From JADLFV01 sp964471555 (GTDB taxonomy: Bacteria; Planctomycetota; Phycisphaerae; Phycisphaerales; Phycisphaeraceae): a stretch of DNA of 11,761 nucleotides. A model generated the notes under the pieces. It worked only from the letters and a program-made list of their open reading frames with translations, searched no databases and was not told the DNA's origin. The stretch covers positions 1 through 11,761 of the forward strand of contig CAYYGM010000131.1 of assembly GCA_964471555.1 (NCBI GenBank), in the 5' to 3' direction. Below, in pieces: positions 5,675 through 11,761 of the stretch; position 1 is the stretch's first letter; the number at the start of each line of letters is the position of its first letter. The translations under genes were made by a program, and so were the position numbers.

Positions 5675-8431
5675 ATGATGGCTGGAAAACGCATGGCGAT
5701 GATTGTCGTTGTATTCGGGCTGCTGGCCCAGGTCGGCTTGGTTGCGGCGGATGAGACACAGGTGACGCAACTGGTGTGCGACGGGCGGCCATTCAATGTC
5801 GCCTATGCCGGCGACGTGTGGACTGTGCAGGATGGCAGCCTGGTCGGCAAGGGCGAGAAAAATCCGTTGTGGTCGGCCGTCGCATTGGGGGTCGGTGATT
5901 TCCGCATCAGCGCCCGCATCTGCCTGCAAAACCAGGCAAAATCAGCCGTCTCGTTCATGCTCGACGGCAACCACTTCGGCTTCGAAGGCGCCCAGGAGGA
6001 AATCTACGTCAACGGCAAAGCCTTCGGCGGCCTGTCGCGGCTGGGGCCCAGCGCCGACGTGTTCGAACGCGGCTCGTGGTTCGACTTCCTCGTCACCCGC
6101 ACCGCAGGCAAACTCCAGTATTTCATCAACGGTCGGCCGGTGTACGAGTTCGACTACGGCGATAAACCCATCGACAAGATCGGCTTCTATCCCAGCCGGG
6201 CCACGGTGCTGATCAAGGACTGGACCCTCGAAGGTTCGGTCACCGCCAGCACCGCGCTGGATAACGCCCTGACTTTCACCACCGTGTATCTGAGCAATCA
6301 CGAGCCTAACGGGCATAACACTTATCGCATTCCCTCGATCATCGGCACGCACAGCGGCGCCCTGCTGGCCTTCGCCGAGGGCCGCGGCAGTCGCAGTGAT
6401 GCCTCGGGCAATGACATCGTGATGAAGCGCAGCACCGACGGCGGACGGACCTGGAGCGCGATGCGCATCCTGGAAGAGGACGGGGACAACGTGCTGGGCA
6501 ATCCGGTGCCCGTGGTGCTGCGCGAGTCGGGCCGTGTGCTGTTCCTGTACCAGCGCTACGAGAAAGGTTTCCACGAAAAGGAAGCGCGCCCGGGCTACGA
6601 AGGCCAGGGCGTGGTGCGGGCCTATTTGATCCACAGTGACGACGACGGCCTGACCTGGTCGGACCCGGTCGAAGTGACGCGCGGCGTCAAGCGGCCGACG
6701 GTGGTGACCAGCATTTCCTGCGGCCCGGGCGTGGGCATCGAACTGCGGCGCGGCCCGCACAAGGGACGCATTGTTTATCCCTTCAACCAGGGGCCGTGGG
6801 GCAGTTGGCAGGTGTATGCCGCGATCAGCGATGACGGCGGCGAAACCTGGCACTACGGCCAAACCGCCGAAAACAGCGGCGATTTCTTCGCCAACGAAGT
6901 GCAAGTCGTGGAATTGGACGACGGACGCCTCATGCTCAACGCCCGTCTGCAATCCAATGCCGCTCGCTGTCGCGGCGTGGCCTACAGCGATGACGGCGGC
7001 GAAACGTGGTCGCCGGTGTTGCCCGACCCGCAACTGCCCGAGCCGATCTGCCAGGGGAGTATCCTGCGCTTGACCGATCCATTGGATGGTTATCGCAGCC
7101 GCTTGATCTTCAGTAACCCCGCATCCAGCAGCAAGCGACTCAACGGCACGGTGCGCTTGAGCGATGATGGAGGTCTGACCTGGCCGGCCTCGCGGGTGTT
7201 GATGCCGGAGGAGTTCGGCTATAGCTGCCTGACCGTGCTGCCGGACCTGAGCATCGGCTGTCTGTTTGAGACCTGGCAGCGCGACGAGAGCCGCCCGGGC
7301 GACGACAAGATCGCGTTTCGGCTGATGCTGGCTCGCTTCCCGATGGGCTGGCTCAACGGCAATCGTGATGGCATCGCCTGTGGGCCGGACCTGAAATTCA
7401 TCGATCTGGCAGCGGACACTTCGCGGCAGGTGATCATCGACAAGCAGGACGGCCAGTACCTCGGCCACCCCACGACCGCGCTGCTGGAAGACGGCAAGAC
7501 CATGCTGGTGGTCTATCCCATGGGCCACGGCGAGGGCCAGATCGTGCTCAAACGCAGCGAGGACGGCGGCCTGACCTGGTCGCCGCGCCTGCCGGTGCCG
7601 GAGAACTGGTCCACCAGCAAAGAGTGCCCCACGATCTTCCGCGTCACCGATGCCCAGGGTGTTCGCCGGCTGGTGCTGTTCTCCGGTGTGGCGCCGATCC
7701 GCATGTCGGTGTCGGAAGATGACGGCGTGACCTGGTCGCCGCTGGAATCGATCGGCGACTACAACGGCGTGGTGGCGATGAGCAGCATGGTGCAGTTGGG
7801 CCCCGGGCGATACATGACCTTCTATCACTACCACACGACCGATGCCCAGGGCCGGCGCGACCGCACGATCTACAGCCTGGTGTCGAATGATGGCGGGCTG
7901 ACCTGGTCGGATCAGCGGCCGGTGGCTCATCATCCGGTGGCGGGTCTGTGCGAGCCGGGGGCCTTGTGGTCGCCGGACGGCAAGCAGTTGGCGGTGCTGA
8001 TGCGCGAGAACAACCGGCAGTTGAACTCATTTATCACCTTCAGCGACGACCGCGGCCAGACCTGGTCACCGCCGGTGGAGTTGCCCGCCAGCCTGACGGG
8101 CGATCGCCACGTGGCGCGTTACGCCCCGGACGGCCGATTGGTCGTCGTTTTCCGCGATATGGCGGCCGGGAGCAAGACCTACGGGGACTTCGTGGCGTGG
8201 GTCGGCGCCTGGCAGGATCTGGTCGAAGGCCGCGACGGGCAGTACCGCGTCCGCCTGCTGGATAACCGCAGCAGCCCCTATGACACGGGTTACGCTGGAC
8301 TTGAAGTGCTGGATGATGGTACATTTGTGGCCACGACGTATGCCGTGCTGGAGGCAGGGGCCAAACCGCTGGTGGTCAGCGTGAGGTTTAACGTCGGGGA
8401 GCTGGACCATTTGAAAGGGGTCAATCAGTGA
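5675..8431 (+). CDS. Secreted exo-alpha-sialidase (GH33-like) with lectin-like domain and tandem beta-propellers
   Basis: The protein is 918 residues from the chosen start (951 from the ATG at 5576). A signal peptide covers about 1-26. Residues about 30-190 look like a concanavalin/LamG-type jelly roll (or DUF1080-like), probably glycan-binding. The first propeller (about 205-555) has the YRIP motif (Arg218), Asp242 as likely acid/base, Glu408 in NEVQ, Arg424, Arg476 and Tyr516, so the sialidase arginine triad and Tyr/Glu nucleophile pair appear intact. Its Asp boxes (SxDxGxTW) begin at 253, 321, 385, 438 and 496. A second propeller (about 575-915) has further Asp boxes at 628, 680, 737 and 790, plus CEPG and LMREN motifs reminiscent of sialidase active sites. 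It should release terminal sialic acid outside the cytoplasm. The stop overlaps the lyase start (GTGA), implying coupled translation. Confidence 0.93.
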   Translation: MMAGKRMAMIVVVFGLLAQVGLVAADETQVTQLVCDGRPFNVAYAGDVWTVQDGSLVGKGEKNPLWSAVALGVGDFRISARICLQNQAKSAVSFMLDGNHFGFEGAQEEIYVNGKAFGGLSRLGPSADVFERGSWFDFLVTRTAGKLQYFINGRPVYEFDYGDKPIDKIGFYPSRATVLIKDWTLEGSVTASTALDNALTFTTVYLSNHEPNGHNTYRIPSIIGTHSGALLAFAEGRGSRSDASGNDIVMKRSTDGGRTWSAMRILEEDGDNVLGNPVPVVLRESGRVLFLYQRYEKGFHEKEARPGYEGQGVVRAYLIHSDDDGLTWSDPVEVTRGVKRPTVVTSISCGPGVGIELRRGPHKGRIVYPFNQGPWGSWQVYAAISDDGGETWHYGQTAENSGDFFANEVQVVELDDGRLMLNARLQSNAARCRGVAYSDDGGETWSPVLPDPQLPEPICQGSILRLTDPLDGYRSRLIFSNPASSSKRLNGTVRLSDDGGLTWPASRVLMPEEFGYSCLTVLPDLSIGCLFETWQRDESRPGDDKIAFRLMLARFPMGWLNGNRDGIACGPDLKFIDLAADTSRQVIIDKQDGQYLGHPTTALLEDGKTMLVVYPMGHGEGQIVLKRSEDGGLTWSPRLPVPENWSTSKECPTIFRVTDAQGVRRLVLFSGVAPIRMSVSEDDGVTWSPLESIGDYNGVVAMSSMVQLGPGRYMTFYHYHTTDAQGRRDRTIYSLVSNDGGLTWSDQRPVAHHPVAGLCEPGALWSPDGKQLAVLMRENNRQLNSFITFSDDRGQTWSPPVELPASLTGDRHVARYAPDGRLVVVFRDMAAGSKTYGDFVAWVGAWQDLVEGRDGQYRVRLLDNRSSPYDTGYAGLEVLDDGTFVATTYAVLEAGAKPLVVSVRFNVGELDHLKGVNQ

Positions 8432-9351
8432 GCAGTAAAATTGTTGGTTTGGTGGCTGCCGTACACACGCCGATGCACGCGGACGGCCAGGTGAATCTGG
8501 CGGCAATCGAAGGTCAGGCCGAGGCGTTGCAGCGCCAGAACGTGCGCACCGCGTTTGTCTGCGGCAGCACGGGCGAAGCCAGCGCCTTGACCGTCAGTGA
8601 ACGCAAGGATGTGACCAAGCGCTGGTGCGAAGTGGCGGGCAAGGACATGACCGTCATCGCCCACGTGGGCCAGACCAATCTGCCCGACGTCTGCGAGTTG
8701 GCTCGTGATGCCGCTTCGCTGGGTGTCTCGGCCATCTGCTCTACAGCACCCGCGGTGCTCAAAGCCCAGAGCACCGACGAGATGGTGACCTACTTCCGCC
8801 ACATCGCCAAGGCCGGCCGCGGCGTGCCGATCTACTACTACCACACGCCCTCGCTGGTCAGCGGCAGCGTCTCACTGCCCGACTTCCTGGACCGCGCCAA
8901 CAAGCGCGTGCCCGAATTGGCGGGCGTGAAGTTCAACGACACGAACCTGTTCCTGTATCAGCAGTGCATGTACCTGGCCGGCGATCGCTACGACATGGCG
9001 TTCGCCACCGACGAAGTGCTGCTGGGCGCGCTGGCCTGCGGCGCTCGCGGCGCGGTGGGCAGCACCTACAACTATGCCGCCCCGATCTACAACCAGATGA
9101 TCGAGGCCTTCGAGCGCGGCGACATCGCTGCTGCTCGGGATTGCTCGCGGCGAAGCGTGTTGCTGGTGCAGAACCTGTTGCGCTACAGCGTGCTGGCGGC
9201 CGGCAAGGCCCTGATGTCGCTGTGGGATGTGGATTGCGGCCCGCCCCGCGCCCCCGTGGCGCCCATGCCTGACCACGCCATCGAGGAACTGTGCGCGATC
9301 GTCAAGGATCTGATTCAGCCGACCTCGAAGGCCGCGGTCGAGAACGCTTAG
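8428..9351 (+). CDS. nanA: N-acetylneuraminate lyase (DapA/NanA superfamily)
   Basis: This 307-residue class I aldolase should cleave N-acetylneuraminate to ManNAc and pyruvate in the cytoplasm. GSTGE at 46-50 binds the pyruvate carboxylate. Tyr138 in YHTPS matches the catalytic tyrosine, and Lys168 in GVKFND is the Schiff-base lysine. GARGAVGSTYNY (205-216) is characteristic of sialic acid lyases. The Arg that dihydrodipicolinate synthases carry shortly after the catalytic Tyr is absent, which argues against DapA. Length is normal for the family. The start is GTG at 8428, overlapping the sialidase stop, with AGGGG at 8416-8420 seven bases upstream. It has no signal peptide. The sialidase and epimerase neighbours support the sialic acid assignment over other aldolases of this fold. 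It is followed by a palindromic element. Confidence 0.92.
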   Translation: MSSKIVGLVAAVHTPMHADGQVNLAAIEGQAEALQRQNVRTAFVCGSTGEASALTVSERKDVTKRWCEVAGKDMTVIAHVGQTNLPDVCELARDAASLGVSAICSTAPAVLKAQSTDEMVTYFRHIAKAGRGVPIYYYHTPSLVSGSVSLPDFLDRANKRVPELAGVKFNDTNLFLYQQCMYLAGDRYDMAFATDEVLLGALACGARGAVGSTYNYAAPIYNQMIEAFERGDIAAARDCSRRSVLLVQNLLRYSVLAAGKALMSLWDVDCGPPRAPVAPMPDHAIEELCAIVKDLIQPTSKAAVENA

Positions 9352-9357
9352 TGATCG

Positions 9358-9409
9358 GTTTAGCGGGCGAGCGAGCCGGCCCAACGCCGAGCAAGCTCGG
9401 CGGCTAAAC
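9358..9409. repeat. Nested inverted repeat between lyase and epimerase genes
   Basis: An outer 7-bp stem (GTTTAGC at 9358-9364, GCTAAAC at 9403-9409) encloses an inner stem of up to 8 bp (CGCCGAGC at 9385-9392, GCTCGGCG at 9395-9402, only two unpaired bases). The left half also holds GCGAGCGAGC and GCCGGC. It starts 6 nt after the lyase stop and ends 24 nt before the epimerase start. It looks like a REP-type extragenic palindrome and may act as an attenuator or mRNA-stabilising stem inside the operon. No T-run follows, so full termination is unlikely. Confidence 0.65.
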
Positions 9410-9433
9410 AAGTGCCGCGGTGAAAGGCGAAAC

Positions 9434-10642
9434 ATGTTGTACGCTGACGGTGAGTATCAGCAATTGCTGAGTTGCTATCGTGACGGCCTGCTCAAGGACG
9501 TTTTGCCGTTCTGGATCAAATACGCCATCGACCGCGAGTGCGGCGGATACCTGCACTGCCTGGACCGTGATGGTTCCCTGCTCGACACCGACAAGTCCAT
9601 GTGGATCCAGGGCCGCTTCACCTGGCTGCTGGCTACGCTCTACAACACGGTCGAGAAGAACCCGCAGTGGCTGGAGCTGGCAACCCACGGCATCCGCTTC
9701 ATCGAGAAGCACGGCTTCGACAGCGATGGTCGTGTGTTCTTCACCGTCACCCGCGAAGGCAAACCGCTGCGCAAGCGGCGCTACGTCTTCGCTGAGGCTT
9801 TCGCTTCGATGGCCTTTGCCGCCTATGCCAAGGCGTCCGGCGACCAGAAGGCCGCCGAGCGGGCGCGGCAGCTTCATCAACGGTTCGTCACCTGCCTGAC
9901 CGAGCCGGGCCACCTGGAGCCCAAGCTGGTGCCCTCCACGCGCTCCATGCAGGGCATCGGCGCCTGCATGATGGGCATCGCGGTGGCCCAGTGCCTGCGC
10001 GAAAACCTCGGCGAGGATGACCAGTTGAACGCTTCCATCGATCGCTGGATCGACAAGCTGCAGCGCCACTTCGTCAAGCACGACCTGAAGGTGGTGATGG
10101 AGAACGTCGGGCCCAACGGCGAAATCATCGACCACTTCGACGGCCGCATCCTCACGCCCGGCCACGCCATCGAGACCGGCTGGTTCGTCCTGCACGAAGC
10201 ACGCTGCCGCGGCGGCGATCCGAAATTGATCGAACTGGGCACCGCCATGATCGACTACATGTGGCGGCGCGGCTGGGACGGCGAGTACGGCGGCATGCTG
10301 TATTTCCGCGATGTTTACGACAAGCCGGTGCAGGAATACTGGCAGGACATGAAGTTCTGGTGGCCTCACACCGACACCATGGCTGCCCTGCTGACCGCCT
10401 ACGTGGTCACCGGCGACGCCCGGTACAAGCAATGGCACCGCATGACCCACGACTGGGCTCACGAGCACTTCCCCGACCCCGAGCACGGCGAGTGGTTCGG
10501 CTATCTGCACCGTGACGGGCGCATCTCCGTGCCGCTGAAGGGCAACATGTGGAAGGGCCCGTTCCACCTGCCGCGCATGCAGCTTTACAGTTGGAAACTG
10601 CTGGAGCAGTGCGGCAACCAGAAAGCGCCGGTTCTGGCATGA
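9434..10642 (+). CDS. N-acylglucosamine 2-epimerase (AGE family)
   Basis: This 402-residue cytosolic (alpha/alpha)6-barrel enzyme should interconvert ManNAc, the lyase product, with GlcNAc without phosphorylation. Motifs in order are MWIQGRFTW (56-64, Arg61), RRYVFAEAF (115-123), TPGHAIETGWF (241-251, catalytic His244 and Glu247), WWPHTDTM (309-316, His312) and GPFHLPRMQLYSWKLLE (375-391, His377). These correspond to the catalytic histidines and substrate-contact residues of renin-binding-protein-type epimerases. Length is typical. An AAAGG at 9423-9427 precedes the ATG. The last 15 codons recur in altered form 155 bp downstream, just before the PIG-L gene. The stop overlaps an ATG (ATGA at 10639-10642), so translation probably continues into the short frame that follows. 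Cellobiose or mannose epimerases share the fold, but the gene context favours the ManNAc/GlcNAc reaction. Confidence 0.92.
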   Translation: MLYADGEYQQLLSCYRDGLLKDVLPFWIKYAIDRECGGYLHCLDRDGSLLDTDKSMWIQGRFTWLLATLYNTVEKNPQWLELATHGIRFIEKHGFDSDGRVFFTVTREGKPLRKRRYVFAEAFASMAFAAYAKASGDQKAAERARQLHQRFVTCLTEPGHLEPKLVPSTRSMQGIGACMMGIAVAQCLRENLGEDDQLNASIDRWIDKLQRHFVKHDLKVVMENVGPNGEIIDHFDGRILTPGHAIETGWFVLHEARCRGGDPKLIELGTAMIDYMWRRGWDGEYGGMLYFRDVYDKPVQEYWQDMKFWWPHTDTMAALLTAYVVTGDARYKQWHRMTHDWAHEHFPDPEHGEWFGYLHRDGRISVPLKGNMWKGPFHLPRMQLYSWKLLEQCGNQKAPVLA

Positions 10643-10797
10643 ACGAAGAGCCCCACAGGACGACGACGGTTGACTTGGGTGGGTGCCACGGCCGCGCGTC
10701 GGCCGTGCGAATCACACGGGCACACCCGCACGCGGGTGTGGCACCCCAAGTGTTGCTGGAAGAGTGCGGTAACCAGAAAGCGCCGAAACTGACATGA
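10639..10797 (+). CDS. 52-codon linking frame between epimerase and deacetylase (possibly only a coupling leader)
   Basis: The ATG at 10639 overlaps the epimerase stop. The frame stays open through the palindromic element and ends with a TGA at 10795-10797 that overlaps the PIG-L start. The predicted product begins MNEEPHRTTTV, similar to the PIG-L start MNEVANNTTV, passes through residues encoded by the palindrome, and ends LLEECGNQKAPKLT, a copy of the epimerase C-terminus. It is therefore a mosaic of duplicated gene ends and repeat DNA, not a recognisable protein. Its likely role, if translated, is to carry ribosomes from the epimerase to the deacetylase. A chance open frame of this length remains possible. 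Confidence 0.3.
   Translation: MNEEPHRTTTVDLGGCHGRASAVRITRAHPHAGVAPQVLLEECGNQKAPKLT
10673..10751. repeat. Two-hairpin palindromic element (REP/MITE-like)
   Basis: Outer arms ACTTG+GGGTGCCAC (10673-10677 and 10681-10689) pair with GTGGCACCC+CAAGT (10738-10751), leaving a 3-nt bulge. Inside are two perfect 8-bp hairpins: CACGGCCG/CGGCCGTG (10687-10694, 10700-10707) and CACACCCG/CGGGTGTG (10721-10728, 10733-10740). The outer stem and the inner hairpins share bases, so the element can fold in two alternative ways. The terminal GGGTGCCAC resembles the ends of abundant palindromes I associate with planctomycete genomes; that link is from memory. No transposase is present. Confidence 0.75.
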
Positions 10798-11546
10798 ACG
10801 AGGTCGCCAACAACACGACTGTGGCGTTGATGGCCCATCCCGACGATGCGGAGTTTCACTGCGGCGGCACACTGGCGCGACTGATCGAGGCCGGCTGGCA
10901 GGTGCACATCGTCTCAGCCACCGGCGGCCAGTGCGGCACCATGACGCACAGCCCCGACCAAATCGCTGCCATTCGCCTGCGGGAAGCCCGCGCTGCGGCA
11001 GCGGTGATCGGCGCGACGTATCACTGCCTCGATCAATTCGACGGCCTGCTGATGTACGATCGCCCGACGCTGCAGTTGTGTGTGGATCTGTTTCGCAGGT
11101 TGTCGCCGGGCCTGGTCATCACGCACTATCCACTGGACTATCACACGGACCACGAGACGATCTGCCGCCTGGCGCGGACGGCCAGCTTTCTGTATCCCGC
11201 GCCCAACTGCTCGGCCGTGCCGCTGTCGCCGCAGGCCACGGTGCCGTACCTGTACTACGCCGACCCCAACGAAGGCGTGGATATATTCGGCAAGCGCGTG
11301 GAGCCGACGGTCTATGTGGACGTTTCGCAGAAGTTGGAACTTGTGACGCGCATGCTGCTGTGTCACGAAAGCCAGGCCCGGTGGCTGCGCGAACACCATC
11401 ACGTGGACGCCTTCGAACTGGCCATGCAGGAGCACGCCCGCTCGCGCGGCAGAGAATGCGGGGTGGAAGCGGCTGAGGCCTTCGTGCAGCATCGCGGCCA
11501 TGCCTATCCGCGGCACGACCTGCTGGCGGAGATGTTTACAGCCTAA
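10794..11546 (+). CDS. PIG-L/LmbE-family N-acetylsugar deacetylase
   Basis: This 250-residue protein carries the zinc-deacetylase signature AHPDDAEF (14-21, with His15, Asp17 and Asp18) and the second signature HTDH (117-120). In the family, His15, Asp18 and His120 hold the zinc and Asp17 is the general base. There is no signal peptide, so it should be cytosolic. Relatives remove N-acetyl groups from GlcNAc-containing substrates such as GlcNAc-inositol or GlcNAc-malate. Here it follows the lyase and epimerase, so GlcNAc, ManNAc or a derived amino sugar is a reasonable inferred substrate. The ATG at 10794 overlaps the stop of the 52-codon linking frame, and I see no strong Shine-Dalgarno, which favours coupled translation. 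Some PIG-L proteins in glycan loci have other or no known substrates, so the exact reaction is open. Confidence 0.87.
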   Translation: MNEVANNTTVALMAHPDDAEFHCGGTLARLIEAGWQVHIVSATGGQCGTMTHSPDQIAAIRLREARAAAAVIGATYHCLDQFDGLLMYDRPTLQLCVDLFRRLSPGLVITHYPLDYHTDHETICRLARTASFLYPAPNCSAVPLSPQATVPYLYYADPNEGVDIFGKRVEPTVYVDVSQKLELVTRMLLCHESQARWLREHHHVDAFELAMQEHARSRGRECGVEAAEAFVQHRGHAYPRHDLLAEMFTA

Positions 11547-11584
11547 GCGCAATCGGCTATCGTGTTGGCGGGTCAATTGGGCTT

Positions 11585-11596
11585 CCTATCGATAGG
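11585..11596. promoter_or_regulatory. 12-bp perfect palindrome overlapping the last gene's RBS
   Basis: CCTATCGATAGG is a perfect palindrome in the 58-bp spacer before the final gene. Its right half overlaps the AGGGG (11594-11598) that serves as RBS. It could be an operator half-site pair or chance; no regulator is encoded in the window. Confidence 0.2.
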
Positions 11597-11604
11597 GGTT
11601 TCGC

Positions 11605-11761
11605 ATGAAGTGGATCGCACTGATCGGTCTTTCCCTGTGCCTCGCCACTGTCTCTTTTGCGCAAAATCAAGAGCAGCACGACACGATTCAACTGCTGAAT
11701 TGGCAATCGTTGCCGGCATTGCCCGATCCGCTTGGCGTGGCGGGGCCGGTGGTGGGCGTAC
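11605..11761 (+). CDS. Exported kelch-type protein, NanM-like N-acetylneuraminate mutarotase (partial, 5' end only)
   Basis: Fifty-two codons are visible before the window ends. Residues 1-19 form a clear signal peptide (Lys2, hydrophobic 4-18, cleavage at SFA-Q). The following LNWQSLPALPDPLGVAGPVV (about 33-52) strongly resembles the first kelch blade of cyclically permuted mutarotase/NanM-type proteins, which speed conversion of alpha- to beta-N-acetylneuraminate outside the cytoplasm. AGGGG at 11594-11598, six bases upstream, supports the ATG. Position right after a sialidase-lyase-epimerase operon fits. In many bacteria such kelch proteins are next to or fused to a sodium/solute symporter, so a transporter may follow beyond the edge. 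The assignment rests on a short segment. Confidence 0.6.
   Translation, partial: MKWIALIGLSLCLATVSFAQNQEQHDTIQLLNWQSLPALPDPLGVAGPVVGV

Larger units (their letters stand above)
10598..10801 (+). repeat. Diverged direct repeat of the AGE 3' end and next-gene start
   Basis: Bases 10598-10646 recur at 10753-10801 with 41 of 49 identical by hand alignment (offset 155 bp). Both copies encode LLE-CGNQKAP-L-stop in the same register and both end in an ATGA overlap followed by ACGA. Weaker similarity continues about 24 bases further, into the PIG-L N-terminus. The copies flank the palindromic element at 10673-10751. Confidence 0.85.

Noticed and set aside
5942..7933. A 663-codon open frame on the minus strand opposite the sialidase gene
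   Set aside because: It has no domain motifs and is rich in His, Ala and Arg. It is a typical antisense shadow of a GC-rich gene whose plus-strand product has clear catalytic motifs and nine Asp boxes.
9404..10567. A 387-codon minus-strand open frame opposite the epimerase
   Set aside because: It covers the epimerase and the repeat region in antisense and shows only low-complexity hydrophobic/His-rich composition; it is a shadow.

Overview
The window looks like a stretch of high-GC bacterial chromosome, most likely from a planctomycete (Phycisphaerae-like) or a relative in the PVC group. That placement rests on the combination of a PEP-CTERM surface protein, a 'PGDANLDG' dockerin-like motif at the end of a secreted lamin-tail-domain protein, a Cys-type sulfatase, an exo-alpha-sialidase, and short palindromic intergenic elements. 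It is inferred from gene content; no rRNA or other marker is present.

Left part (1-3875), all on the minus strand: a signal-peptide-bearing GH20 beta-N-acetylhexosaminidase (3875-2055), a small lamin-tail-domain protein with a PEP-CTERM anchor (1880-1233), and a second, larger lamin-tail-domain protein (1146-1) that runs off the left edge just as a dockerin-like repeat begins. Right part (3953 to the end), all on the plus strand: an SGSH-like sulfatase, a large secreted sialidase with a lectin-like N-terminal domain and two sialidase-type beta-propellers, N-acetylneuraminate lyase, N-acylglucosamine 2-epimerase (AGE), a PIG-L/LmbE deacetylase, and the start of an exported kelch protein that resembles NanM-type sialic acid mutarotases. 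The two blocks diverge from a 77-bp spacer (3876-3952).

The genes fit one job: stripping and consuming sialylated, probably sulfated, amino-sugar-rich glycans. Outside the cytoplasm the sulfatase, sialidase and hexosaminidase would remove sulfate, sialic acid and HexNAc. A NanM-like protein would equilibrate the released sialic acid anomers. Inside, the lyase gives ManNAc and pyruvate and the epimerase gives GlcNAc. The PIG-L enzyme could then deacetylate an amino sugar. No transporter, NanK, NanE, NagA, NagB or regulator is visible, so uptake and the final steps must be encoded elsewhere or may follow a different route.

The most unusual DNA is at the AGE/PIG-L junction. A two-hairpin palindromic element (10673-10751) sits between two diverged copies of the last 15 codons of the epimerase plus the first bases of the next gene. 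The insertion keeps a 52-codon frame open whose start overlaps the epimerase stop (ATGA) and whose stop overlaps the PIG-L start (ATGA). A second, different palindromic element (9358-9409) lies between the lyase and the epimerase. No rRNA, tRNA, CRISPR array, insertion sequence or prophage gene was seen, and there is no gene-free stretch longer than 300 bases.
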